Source: Giesbergeria sp.
GTDB taxonomy: Bacteria; Pseudomonadota; Gammaproteobacteria; Burkholderiales; Burkholderiaceae_C
NCBI RefSeq assembly: GCF_028686475.1
Contig: NZ_JAQUCA010000017.1
Coordinates: 1 to 64,000 of the forward strand
Direction of reading: 5' to 3'
DNA length: 64,000 nucleotides
Each line of letters opens with the position of its first letter. The stretch's first letter is position 1. Below the pieces are notes generated by a model. The model was not told the DNA's origin. It did not search any database and saw only the letters and a list, made by a program, of their open reading frames with translations. Shown one piece after another: positions 29,631-37,676 of the stretch. A program made the position numbers and the translations under genes.

Positions 29631-30572
29631 ATGCTAAGCACCTCCCTGCCCCCTTCTCGCCTGCTTTGGCTGGCTGCACTGCCTTGGGTGCTGGCTGCTT
29701 GCACGGGTGCCCCCTCCGCGCCCCCCACACAGAGCGACGGCAGTGCCTCTGCCAGCGCCTTGCAAACCCGCCCTGCGGCACGCGCGCCCGAGTTGTTGGC
29801 TGTCACGGCCTCGATGGAGTTGATTCGGTTTCAGGCCGACCAGCCCCGGCAGATTTTGCAGCGCCAGCGCATCCAAGGCTTGCCCAAAGGCGATACGCTG
29901 CTTGGTATCGATTTTCGGGTAGCGCGCGGCGTGCTGTATGCGCTATCGCAACAAGGACAACTTTACACCCTGCACCCGCAACAGGCTACCTTGCAAGCCG
30001 TGGGCGCAGGCGGCTTGGCTTTGCCCACCGGTAGCTTTGGCTTGGATTTCAATCCCACGGTAGATAGACTGCGCGTTGCTGGTCCCAACGGCCTGAACCT
30101 GCGCTTGCACCCCGACACGGGCGCACTGGTCGATGGCGATGCCCAACAACCGGGCGCGCAAACCGATGGTCGTCTGCATTACGCCCCCGGCGATACCTAC
30201 GCCGGGCGCCAGCCCGACATCAGCGCCGTGGCCTACACCTACAACCCACAAAACGACCAGCTCACCACCAACTACGCCATTGATAAAACCTTGGGCACCT
30301 TGGCCGTGCAAGGCTCTTTAGAGGCCGTACAGCCGCAAATTTCGCCCAACACCGGGCAATTGCATACCGTTGGCCCCTTGGGGCTAGGGCCAGTGGCCGA
30401 TGCCAGTTTGGATATTTCTGATGTTTCTAACCAAGCGCTGGCCGCCGTGCGTGGCCTCTCGCCTTCAGCCCCCACTCGGCTCTACCAAATTGACTTGGCC
30501 ACAGGCCGCGCCCGCGTGTTGGGTGTGATTGGTGACGGAGAAGCGCTGCTAGGCATCGCCATCGTGCCATGA
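29631..30572 (+). CDS. DUF4394-domain lipoprotein
   Basis: A 313-residue protein with a signal sequence and a lipobox, LPWVLAAC (Cys near residue 24), so probably lipid-anchored. The mature part matches the DUF4394 beta-propeller-like repeat family: GIDFRVARGVLYALSQQGQLYTL, GLDFNPTVDRLRVAGPNGLNLRLHPDTG and AYTYNPQNDQ. The function of the family is not known. Its stop overlaps the start of the cupredoxin-like gene (ATGA), so it is the first gene of a three-gene operon. Confidence 0.8.
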   Translation: MLSTSLPPSRLLWLAALPWVLAACTGAPSAPPTQSDGSASASALQTRPAARAPELLAVTASMELIRFQADQPRQILQRQRIQGLPKGDTLLGIDFRVARGVLYALSQQGQLYTLHPQQATLQAVGAGGLALPTGSFGLDFNPTVDRLRVAGPNGLNLRLHPDTGALVDGDAQQPGAQTDGRLHYAPGDTYAGRQPDISAVAYTYNPQNDQLTTNYAIDKTLGTLAVQGSLEAVQPQISPNTGQLHTVGPLGLGPVADASLDISDVSNQALAAVRGLSPSAPTRLYQIDLATGRARVLGVIGDGEALLGIAIVP

Positions 30573-31198
30573 AACCCTACTCTTTTTTATCGCTGGGTCG
30601 CACGCTCAGCACACTGTGCGCCCTTGCACTGGGCAGCAGCTTAGCGCCAGCCGCCAGCGTGCAGGTAGCGGTACAAACCCCCAACGGGCAACCAGTAACG
30701 CAGGCGGTGGTGTACCTAGAATCAGCACAAGCACAACGCCAAGTGAAGCCAGCACCTAGGCTAGAAATGGCACAAGAAGGCAAGCGCTTCGTCCCCGAGA
30801 TTTTGGTGGTGCCGGTGGGCAGCGATGTTTATTTTCCCAACCGCGACACGGTGCGCCACCACGTCTATTCTTTTTCTGCGCCCAAAAAGTTTGAATTAAA
30901 GCTGTATAGCGGCACCCCTGCCGAACCGGTGCGCTTTGAGCAGCCCGGCGTGGTGGTGCTGGGTTGCAACATCCACGACCAGATGGTCGGCTGGATTGTG
31001 GTGCTAGACACGCCCTATTACGGCCAAACCAATGCTACCGGCCAAGTGCAATTAAACAACCTACCGGCTGGCCAATACCGCCTGCGCGTCTGGCATCCTC
31101 AGCTGCCACTGGGTGCCAACCCCAGCGAGCAAACCATCACCCTCACGGCCACAGACTCTCTGGCCACCACTGTGCAATTAAAGGGGCTAACACCTTGA
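30569..31198 (+). CDS. Cupredoxin-like periplasmic protein
   Basis: A 209-residue secreted protein with a signal peptide ending near APAAS. It has a cupredoxin-like fold with candidate type-1 copper ligands: His in TVRHHVYSFS, and Cys, His and Met in GCNIHDQMVGW. This arrangement is found in proteins often called 'methylamine utilization protein', although no methylamine genes are here. It overlaps the upstream lipoprotein gene by 4 bp. Its stop (TGA) overlaps the TTG start of the GGDEF/EAL gene. Tight coupling suggests it may report copper or redox state to the signalling protein; this is inference. Confidence 0.78.
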   Translation: MKPYSFLSLGRTLSTLCALALGSSLAPAASVQVAVQTPNGQPVTQAVVYLESAQAQRQVKPAPRLEMAQEGKRFVPEILVVPVGSDVYFPNRDTVRHHVYSFSAPKKFELKLYSGTPAEPVRFEQPGVVVLGCNIHDQMVGWIVVLDTPYYGQTNATGQVQLNNLPAGQYRLRVWHPQLPLGANPSEQTITLTATDSLATTVQLKGLTP

Positions 31199-33579
31199 AC
31201 TGGCATCTGGTTTCTTTGTCGCGCAGCTTGGTGGTGCGGCTGGTGGGTATCTCTTTGCTGTTGCTGTTGGTGGTGCAATTGGCCAGCTTTGCCGTGGTAC
31301 GCAGCAGCATTGAACGCAACGCGCGCAGCCAAATTACGCACACCCTCAACACCGACGAAAACGTCTGGCGACAATTACTAGAACAAAACGCCGAGCGCCT
31401 GCGCCAAGGGGCCACCCTGTTGGCCGCCGATTATGGTTTTCGCACCGCAGTAGGCTCTGGCGATGAGCAAACCATCCAATCTGCGCTAGAAAACCACGGC
31501 CAGCGCATGGGCGCAGCGGTGGCGGTGTTGCTCAATACCCAATGGCAGGTGGTCAGCGTCAGTGACAGCGCCAGCCGCCTGACGTACCTAGAACAGACTT
31601 TAGCCCAAGTTATCCCGCGCTTGTCCGGTGGGCAAGGCAGCAGCTACATCAGCACACTCAATGGCCTGCCGCACCAATTTGTCTTGGTACCCATGCACGC
31701 ACCGGTAGTGGTGGGCTGGGTGCTGATGGGCTTTCCTATCCACCAAACGCTGGCCAACCAAATGCAGCAATTGCTCGACGTGCAAGTGGCCCTGCGCGTG
31801 CCAGAGGCCAACGGCCAATGGAGCATCCCCGTCAGCACCTTAGATGCCGCCGGATTGGCCGCCTTGCAAAAACAGCAAGGCAGCAACATGAACGAGCTGT
31901 CCAGCGGTAAGGCCATTTGGCTGGTGCGTGCCAGCCCCTTGGGCGATGGCCAAGAGGGCCAACCCCCCGTCCAAGCACTGCTCCTGCGCTCTGTCGATGC
32001 CGTGGTGGCCCCCTACCGTCAACTGCAATGGCTGCTGGCGGGTATCACCCTGACAGGCGTGCTGCTGTTTGCTATCGGCCAAGGCTTGATGGCCCGTTGG
32101 CTGATTACCCCGTTGCGCGCTTTGGTGCTGGGCACGCAACGTATCTCGCGCGGCGAATACGATATGCCGGTAGAACATACCGAGCGCCGCGACGAAATCG
32201 GCCTGCTGGCACGCTCTTTTGACCGAATGCGGATTGATATTGCCGAGCAGCAAGCCGAAATCCGCCATCTGGCCTACTGGGACCGCCTTACGGGGCTGCC
32301 CAACCGCGAGCGCTTTCGCAACACCGTGCTGGCCGCCATCTCCGCCCACGCCGACTACAACCCCGAAGCCACCACCTTGGCCGTTATCACTTTGGACTTA
32401 GACCGCTTCAAGCATGTCAACGATGTCTTGGGCCATGCCTTTGGCGACCGCCTATTGCAAGCCGTGGCCAAACGCCTGCGCGGACAAATCATGGCCCACG
32501 GCGATATGGTGGCCCGCATGGGTGGCAACGAGTTTGCCCTGCTACTGCGCCGCACCGATGCTGCCGCCGCACTGGTAGTGGCGCGTAATATTACCCAAGC
32601 CTTTGAAAAACCACTGGCCTTTGGCGACCAAATGGTGGACTTGAGCGCAGGCATGGGCATAGCCTGCTGGCCACAGGATGCCAACGATGTCGATACCCTG
32701 CTCAATCGCTCTGAAATTGCCATGTACGTGGCCAAGCGCAAATTGGACGGCCCGCAGCTCTATGACCCCATCATGGACTCCTCCAGCGCGCAAACGCTAT
32801 CGCTGTTGACCGAATTGCGCCAAGCCATCGAGCGCGGCGAACTGCGCCTGTACCTGCAACCCAAAGTACCACTGCAAGGCAAACCGGGTTTGGCCGCCGA
32901 GGCACTGGTGCGCTGGCAGCACCCACAGCGCGGGCTGGTGCCGCCGATGGAATTCATCCCCTTTGCCGAGCAAACCGGCTTTGTGCGCCAACTAACGCTG
33001 TGGATGTTTGAAGAATCAGCCCGCCTGCTGGCCGACCCACGCACCCAAGGCATGGGCCTGCGTATCTCGGTTAATCTGTCCACACGCGATTTATTAGACC
33101 CCGAGCTGTGCGAGCGCCTACAAGCCATGTTGACGCGCCACGGTGTCGCCCCAAAGGGGTTTTGCCTCGAAATCACCGAAAGCGCCATCATGGACGACCC
33201 GCTACGCGCCGAAGCCATGCTCAACCGTTTGTCACAACAAGGCTTCAAACTGTCGATTGATGATTTTGGTACTGGCTACTCCTCCTTGGGCTACCTCAAA
33301 CGCCTGCCAGTGGATGAACTCAAAATTGACAAATCCTTCGTCATGGGCATGGAAGAAGACCCGGACGATGCCATCATCGTGCGCTCCACCATTGATTTGG
33401 CGCACAATCTGGGCCTGAGCGTGGTGGCTGAAGGGGTAGAAACTGCCGCCATCCTAGAGCGCCTGCGCGGCCTGTGCTGCGACGAGGCGCAGGGCTACCA
33501 TGTCAGCCGCCCTTTGCCGGTGGATGCCTTCTTGTCTTGGCAAGCCCAACGCGCTTGGACGCAAGAAACCGCCCGTTGA
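31195..33579 (+). CDS. GGDEF/EAL cyclic-di-GMP signalling protein with periplasmic sensor domain
   Basis: A 794-residue membrane protein. TM1 is at about 10-33, a periplasmic CACHE-like sensor at about 35-275, TM2 (LAGITLTGVLLFAIGQGL) near 282-300, HAMP at about 300-350, GGDEF at about 365-525 and EAL at about 540-785. The GGDEF signature is changed to GGNEF (MGGNEFA) and no RxxD I-site precedes it, so cyclase activity is doubtful. The EAL part is intact: EALVRW, NLS, EITES, IDDFGTGYSSLGYL, KIDKSF and EGVET. Phosphodiesterase activity is therefore likely. TTG 31195 overlaps the previous stop and has AAAGGGG upstream. A longer frame upstream is only read-through of the cupredoxin gene. Confidence 0.88.
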   Translation: MNWHLVSLSRSLVVRLVGISLLLLLVVQLASFAVVRSSIERNARSQITHTLNTDENVWRQLLEQNAERLRQGATLLAADYGFRTAVGSGDEQTIQSALENHGQRMGAAVAVLLNTQWQVVSVSDSASRLTYLEQTLAQVIPRLSGGQGSSYISTLNGLPHQFVLVPMHAPVVVGWVLMGFPIHQTLANQMQQLLDVQVALRVPEANGQWSIPVSTLDAAGLAALQKQQGSNMNELSSGKAIWLVRASPLGDGQEGQPPVQALLLRSVDAVVAPYRQLQWLLAGITLTGVLLFAIGQGLMARWLITPLRALVLGTQRISRGEYDMPVEHTERRDEIGLLARSFDRMRIDIAEQQAEIRHLAYWDRLTGLPNRERFRNTVLAAISAHADYNPEATTLAVITLDLDRFKHVNDVLGHAFGDRLLQAVAKRLRGQIMAHGDMVARMGGNEFALLLRRTDAAAALVVARNITQAFEKPLAFGDQMVDLSAGMGIACWPQDANDVDTLLNRSEIAMYVAKRKLDGPQLYDPIMDSSSAQTLSLLTELRQAIERGELRLYLQPKVPLQGKPGLAAEALVRWQHPQRGLVPPMEFIPFAEQTGFVRQLTLWMFEESARLLADPRTQGMGLRISVNLSTRDLLDPELCERLQAMLTRHGVAPKGFCLEITESAIMDDPLRAEAMLNRLSQQGFKLSIDDFGTGYSSLGYLKRLPVDELKIDKSFVMGMEEDPDDAIIVRSTIDLAHNLGLSVVAEGVETAAILERLRGLCCDEAQGYHVSRPLPVDAFLSWQAQRAWTQETAR

Positions 33580-33606
33580 GGCCCCCCGCTTTAGCCTATC
33601 TCGTTC

Positions 33607-34623
33607 ATGTCCTCTGATACTCCTCGCCCTTCGGGCACCCCTGCTGCCAGCAGCGCCACCGCTCGCCCACTGCTACGTCGGCCACCGCTCGCGGCAGCCA
33701 CTGCCAAACCTAGCCCCAGCCGCTCTGCCCCAGCCAGCAAACCAGCGCTAAACACCCCGGCAGCCCGCACTGGCACCGCCGCTGCAACCCCAGCCAGTAC
33801 GGGCATCCGCCTGAACAAACGCTTGGCCGAATTGGGCCTGTGTTCGCGCCGCGAAGCCGACGATTGGATAGCCCAAGGCTGGGTACTGGTGAATGGCCAA
33901 GTAGCCGCTATGGGCAGCAAAGTGTCGCCGCAAGACCGGGTCGAAGTAGAACGTGCCGCGCAACGCCAGCAAGACAGCCGCGTCACCATTTTGCTCAATA
34001 AGCCCATCGGCTATGTCTCCGGCCAAGCCGAAGACGGCCACGAACCCGCCGTGACACTGATTAACCCACGCACCCACTGGCGACAAGACAGCAGCGGCCT
34101 GCGTTTTTCGCCGCCACAATTGCGCGGTTTAGCCCCCGCAGGACGGCTTGATATTGACTCGGTAGGCTTATTAGTCCTCACACAAGATGGCCGCGTGGCA
34201 CGGAAAATCATCGGCGAAGACTCGGTGATGGAAAAAGAATACCTGGTGCGCGTGATTTACCAAGGGCCGGGGCCACTGCGCCCGCTATCGCCCAATGAAC
34301 GCGCCGCACCACTGCAAGAAATCCACGAAAATGACCCCGTCAGCCGCAACGTGCAGGCCATTTTTCCAGCAGAACAACTAGCGCGCCTGCGCCACGGCTT
34401 GAGTTTAGACGGCCAGCCCCTGCAACCCGCCAAAGTCGAATGGCAAAACCCCGAGCAACTGCGCTTTGTCCTGACCGAAGGCAAAAAACGCCAAATTCGG
34501 CGCATGTGTGAATTGGTGGGCCTTAAAGTGGTGGGCCTCAAACGCATTCGCATTGGTCATGTTGTGTTGGGCCAGTTACCGGTGGGCCAGTGGCGCTACT
34601 TAGGGCCACACGAGCATTTTTAA
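33607..34623 (+). CDS. RsuA/RluF-family 23S rRNA pseudouridine synthase
   Basis: A 338-residue protein. A low-complexity Ala/Pro/Thr-rich extension (about 1-60) precedes an S4 RNA-binding domain ([21 protein letters not shown], about 62-110) and the synthase domain. The catalytic Asp is in [20 protein letters not shown] (near 180). The C-terminal [25 protein letters not shown] is typical. It isomerises a uridine in 23S rRNA; whether it is RluB, RluE or RluF cannot be settled here. Confidence 0.9.
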   Translation: MSSDTPRPSGTPAASSATARPLLRRPPLAAATAKPSPSRSAPASKPALNTPAARTGTAAATPASTGIRLNKRLAELGLCSRREADDWIAQGWVLVNGQVAAMGSKVSPQDRVEVERAAQRQQDSRVTILLNKPIGYVSGQAEDGHEPAVTLINPRTHWRQDSSGLRFSPPQLRGLAPAGRLDIDSVGLLVLTQDGRVARKIIGEDSVMEKEYLVRVIYQGPGPLRPLSPNERAAPLQEIHENDPVSRNVQAIFPAEQLARLRHGLSLDGQPLQPAKVEWQNPEQLRFVLTEGKKRQIRRMCELVGLKVVGLKRIRIGHVVLGQLPVGQWRYLGPHEHF

Positions 34624-34669
34624 ACTATTCTTAATCCACCCCTGCTTCATTTTTTCAGGAGATACCCCC

Positions 34670-35602
34670 ATGAGTTCCAACAAATACCGACTGGTGACGC
34701 GCAGTGATTTTGATGGCCTGGTCTGTGCCGTGCTGCTCAATGAATTGGAGATGATTGATGACATTTTGTTTGTCCATCCCAAAGACATGCAAGATGGCAA
34801 AATCGACATCAGCAGCCGCGACATCACCACCAACTTACCCTATGTCGCCAGCGCACACTTGGTATTTGACCACCACGAGTCCGAAACTATCCGCAACACC
34901 GGCGAGCGTGCCAACCACATTATCGAAGCCCATGCCCCTTCAGCTGCCCGGGTAGTTTATAACCACTTTGGTGGCAAAGCCGCTTTTCCGCGCGTCACCG
35001 ACGAGATGATGCAAGCGGTAGACCAAGCAGACTCGGCACAATACTCGCGTGAAGATGTGCTGAATCCACAAAAATGGACGCTGCTCAACTACCTGATGGA
35101 TTCGCGCACCGGGCTGGGGCGCTTCCGTGAATTCCGCGTCAGCAATTACCAGCTGATGATGGATTTAATCAAGTATTGCCGCGATCACAGCATCGAACAA
35201 ATTTTGCAACTACCCGATGTGCAAGAGCGCGTCGAGCTGTATTTTGACCACGCCGAAAAAGCCAAAGAACAAATTTTGCGCTGCTCCGCCCAGCATGGCA
35301 ATTTGGTAGTGCTGGATTTGCGCGGTGAAGAAACCATTTGGGCCGTGAACCGCTTCATGATTTATGCGCTGTTCCCTACGGCCAATATCTCTATCCATGT
35401 GCTGTGGGGCTTGCAAAAACAAAATACTGTATTTGCCACCGGCAAATCTATTTTGGACCGCAGCAGCAAAACCCATGTCGGCAACCTGATGCTGGAATAC
35501 CACGGCGGCGGCCACAATGCCGCTGGCACCTGCCAAATCAGCAATGACCAAGCCGATGCGTTGCTGCAAACCCTGATTCAGCGGATTAATGCTGACGGCT
35601 AA
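34670..35602 (+). CDS. DHH-family phosphoesterase-like protein
   Basis: A 310-residue protein of the exopolyphosphatase-like DHH group. VTRSDFDGLVCAVLL near 10-23 carries the first metal motif. FDHHES near 70 is the DHH motif. GGGHNAAGTCQ near 285 is the C-terminal GGGH substrate motif. Substrates in the family include polyphosphate, nucleotides and oligoribonucleotides; this subgroup is uncharacterised. AGGAG precedes the ATG. It is the last chromosomal-type gene before the cassette array. Confidence 0.85.
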   Translation: MSSNKYRLVTRSDFDGLVCAVLLNELEMIDDILFVHPKDMQDGKIDISSRDITTNLPYVASAHLVFDHHESETIRNTGERANHIIEAHAPSAARVVYNHFGGKAAFPRVTDEMMQAVDQADSAQYSREDVLNPQKWTLLNYLMDSRTGLGRFREFRVSNYQLMMDLIKYCRDHSIEQILQLPDVQERVELYFDHAEKAKEQILRCSAQHGNLVVLDLRGEETIWAVNRFMIYALFPTANISIHVLWGLQKQNTVFATGKSILDRSSKTHVGNLMLEYHGGGHNAAGTCQISNDQADALLQTLIQRINADG

Positions 35603-35644
35603 AAATACGGCACCCCGCCCGCAATGGTGGGGGCTACTGTGATG

Positions 35645-35676
35645 GTGTCGGGTTACGATGCGCGAACCAGACCTAC
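35645..35676. repeat. Degenerate copy of the GGGTTAC...AACC palindromic repeat
   Basis: The interval contains TGTCGGGTTAC and, 9 bases on, AACCAGACCTAC. It matches the arrangement of the right-hand repeat unit at 38093-38123 with a few changes. It lies on the left side of the cassette array, 43 bp after the DHH gene. Confidence 0.6.
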
Positions 35677-35751
35677 AGGCTATCATCCGCAAAAAATTAG
35701 GTTTGTCTAAATATCATGCGGTTGAGGTTGTCCTGTGGGTGCTGTAGGATC

Positions 35752-35808
35752 GTCCAACTTTATTCGACTGACAGTCAGCGTGGGGCCGTCGCCTAATCCT
35801 AGTTAGGG
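35752..35808 (+). other. Candidate degenerate attC (or attI-like) site, left end of array
   Basis: A 57-base interval with GTCCAAC (perfect RYYYAAC) at the left and GTTAGGG (GTTRRRY with one mismatch) at the right. The internal arms are poorly complementary, unlike the four sites downstream. The sequence before GTTAGG (GTCGCCTAATCCTA) vaguely recalls the right end of attI sites. It marks the first cassette boundary. Confidence 0.45.
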
Positions 35809-36101
35809 GTTTCGTCCTGCGGGATGTCCTTTTCAAACTCATAGACACCATTCAGCGTCCCAGGCAGCGTCCGCGTGATTTCTTCGAGTTCGTTCGCAGC
35901 AGCACTCACATACAACTGCCACCATGTTTCAGTCCTTCCGCTTTTGTGTTCCACCGGAAGCCGGAGCGCGTTAATCAACAAGTGCAGCCTCGCTGTTGTT
36001 TTGCTGAGTTCAATTTCCCACTTGCCGCCCTCATACATCGCGCCCCAATGTTCTCCGTGTTCTTTTCCTTTGTGAAACCCGTGGCCCCATTGCTTGCTCA
36101 T
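35799..36101 (-). CDS. Cassette A: hypothetical protein (reverse orientation)
   Basis: A 100-residue soluble protein. The N terminus is Gly/His/Lys-rich (WGHGFHKGKEHGEHWG), and a helical segment follows. I recognise no family. ATG 36101 is chosen because AAAGGAAAC precedes it; a start five codons earlier is possible. It is encoded opposite to the attC direction, as a minority of cassette genes are. Its stop codon lies across the left recombination point. Confidence 0.65.
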   Translation of the reverse strand: MSKQWGHGFHKGKEHGEHWGAMYEGGKWEIELSKTTARLHLLINALRLPVEHKSGRTETWWQLYVSAAANELEEITRTLPGTLNGVYEFEKDIPQDETPN

Positions 36102-36123
36102 TTTGTTTCCTTTCAAAATTCAG

Positions 36124-36184
36124 TTCTAACGTTCCGCTCAACGCGGACACGCAAAAGCGTGCCGGTTAGCTAGTGGCGTTAGAT
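36124..36184 (+). other. attC site 1 (integron cassette recombination site)
   Basis: A 61-base imperfect palindrome. R'' is TTCTAAC, L'' about CTCAACGCGGAC, the loop stem ACGC-AAAA-GCGT, and R' GTTAGAT (exact GTTRRRY). The cleavage point is G36178/T36179. It ends cassette A and begins cassette B. Confidence 0.85.
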
Positions 36185-36197
36185 AAGGAAGGTACCA

Positions 36198-36692
36198 TTG
36201 AATTTCAATCAAGTCCGCACAGTCCTCGAAACCTTGACACAAAGCCTGCCAGCTTTGTTCTCAAATATAGAGATTCAATATTATTTTTTTGATAATAGCT
36301 TGCCAATTGGTGATTGGTCACGGCCAGAAAGCATGGGAATGCTTGTCACAGGTGACGGTATCGGCTGTAAGAGTGGAGTCTATTTTTTTGCCTCACCCGA
36401 AGGTGAGATCATTTATATTGGCAAAGCAACGAAAAGCAACTTGCATCATCGAGTGTGGGATCACTGCAAGACACCGATGATCATGCACAACGGGAAACGG
36501 ACGTTTCCAAGAAATGGTTTCAGTTGCGCTAGATACTCTAGCCAAGCAAATTACATCCTCAGTGGTGATGCTCGTCTCGGAGTGGTGACAGTGTCAGATC
36601 CAGAACTTGTTTCTCTTATGGAGGTCTTCTTACATACTATGTACATCAAGGAGCATAATGTATTGCCTGCACTTAATAAACAAATTGGGTAA
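36198..36692 (+). CDS. Cassette B: GIY-YIG nuclease-like protein
   Basis: A 164-residue protein carrying GIY-YIG features. G60-V-Y and Y73-I-G are separated by ten residues. Arg85 follows in LHHRVWDH. Glu142 occurs in SLMEVFLHTMYI, and Asn160 in LPALNKQIG, the usual positions of the catalytic Arg, Glu and the conserved Asn. GIY-YIG domains cut DNA; members occur in repair, restriction and homing enzymes. It lacks an added DNA-binding domain, and the N-terminal 55 residues are unfamiliar. The start is TTG with AAGGAAGG six bases upstream. AT content is clearly higher than in flanking chromosomal genes. The cassette lies between attC1 and attC2. Confidence 0.78.
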   Translation: MNFNQVRTVLETLTQSLPALFSNIEIQYYFFDNSLPIGDWSRPESMGMLVTGDGIGCKSGVYFFASPEGEIIYIGKATKSNLHHRVWDHCKTPMIMHNGKRTFPRNGFSCARYSSQANYILSGDARLGVVTVSDPELVSLMEVFLHTMYIKEHNVLPALNKQIG

Positions 36693-36706
36693 GCTCCTGC
36701 GGCTTG

Positions 36707-36765
36707 GTCTAACCAGACGCTCAAGCGGACAGCTTCCAGCTGCCGCTTACCTTAGTTCGTTAGAA
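36707..36765 (+). other. attC site 2
   Basis: A 59-base site. R'' is GTCTAAC (exact RYYYAAC) and R' GTTAGAA. The arms are GCTCAAGCGGACAGCT and AGCTGCCGCTTA, with an unpaired extra base on one strand as in true attC sites. The gene cassette between attC1 and attC2 is 581 bp. Confidence 0.92.
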
Positions 36766-36770
36766 AATTT

Positions 36771-37019
36771 ATGAAATTAATTAAATCTACCCCAACACGA
36801 GGTGAAGACGGCGAGAACATCTACACAGATGAAGTTGTAATGATTTCTGATGATGCCGACTCGCTTCGAGCAAAAGCACATGATTTATGCCAAGGCATGG
36901 GAATTAATTCTGAACCTTGGTGCAGCAGATATCCAGTAATGGGCAATGACGAAGTTCAGCCAGATCATGAATGGGTCATGAAGTTGTCCAACGACATTGG
37001 CTTCATCATTGAAAAATAA
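36771..37019 (+). CDS. Cassette C: small hypothetical protein
   Basis: An 82-residue acidic protein with no signal peptide or membrane segment. Two cysteines occur at about 37 and 48. No family is recognised. The start lies only six bases after the attC2 core, so any ribosome-binding site lies within the attC; this is common in cassettes with a short leader. AT-rich codon use differs from the neighbours. Confidence 0.6.
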   Translation: MKLIKSTPTRGEDGENIYTDEVVMISDDADSLRAKAHDLCQGMGINSEPWCSRYPVMGNDEVQPDHEWVMKLSNDIGFIIEK

Positions 37020-37025
37020 ATCAGC

Positions 37026-37085
37026 TTCTAACCCAGCGCTCAAGCCGACCCGCCTTCGGCGGTCGACTTAGCTTTTTCGTTAGCC
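37026..37085 (+). other. attC site 3
   Basis: A 60-base site. R'' is TTCTAAC, the inner arms GCTCAAGCCGACC and GGTCGACTTAGC with one extrahelical base, the apical stem CCGCC-TTC-GGCGG, and R' GTTAGCC. R'' is the exact complement of the start of its own cassette (GTTAGAA at 36759), as expected for a cassette that once circularised. Confidence 0.92.
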
Positions 37086-37104
37086 ACTTCTCAACAAACT
37101 GCTT

Positions 37105-37674
37105 ATGCTTAGAAAAATTCTTTCTTGCCTGCCTGCCGTACTACTGGCTGCTGCAGCACCTACATCTTCTTTCGCTCAATCAAAAACAGAATCTGAAGAG
37201 AAAATTATTGCTCTTACAGTTCTAAAAAAATATTCAGAAACTGTTTCTTGCGGAAGCAGCTTTGAAGAAGAAAAATCAGTTCGTAAATTTTTAAAGAATG
37301 TCTACACCATTGAACGAGATGAAGAAATGGGTAGTGCTACATATTTCATATTATGGGATGGCGATATCGGCTGCAATGGTGGGTCTGCAACACACTCATT
37401 TATGATAAGTGAGGTAGGTCGCTTTACGGAATCCAGACCATTCCTCGTTTTAAATAACGATGCTTTTGGCGAAGATTTTTCCAAAAACATAAATTCCAGA
37501 TTTATTGAAAAGCTTCAAAAAATTAACAACGAAAAATTTTTAGTCGTATCATCAGAGCACGGGGAAAATGATGCCAATAATTTCCCTAGCAAAAAATATC
37601 AATACACTGTTGATAGAATAAAATTCCAATGGAAAGTGACCGGCAAAAAATATCTTGGAAAAAATAATTATTAA
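37105..37674 (+). CDS. Cassette D: secreted hypothetical protein
   Basis: A 189-residue protein with a signal peptide (about 1-24, cleaved near SFA-Q). The mature part is Lys/Asn/Glu-rich, strongly AT-biased in codons, and has two cysteines (VSCGSS and IGCNGG) that may form a disulfide. No family is recognised. It is the longest gene of the array and fills the cassette between attC3 and attC4. Confidence 0.65.
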   Translation: MLRKILSCLPAVLLAAAAPTSSFAQSKTESEEKIIALTVLKKYSETVSCGSSFEEEKSVRKFLKNVYTIERDEEMGSATYFILWDGDIGCNGGSATHSFMISEVGRFTESRPFLVLNNDAFGEDFSKNINSRFIEKLQKINNEKFLVVSSEHGENDANNFPSKKYQYTVDRIKFQWKVTGKKYLGKNNY

Positions 37675-37676
37675 AT

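Noticed and set aside
30964-31194. 77-codon N-terminal extension of the GGDEF/EAL protein
   Set aside because: It is out-of-frame read-through of the cupredoxin gene; the TM helix begins right after the TTG at 31195, which has a good ribosome-binding site.
35600-35640. Terminator after the DHH gene
   Set aside because: A GC-rich imperfect stem is present but no T-run follows and pairing is poor.
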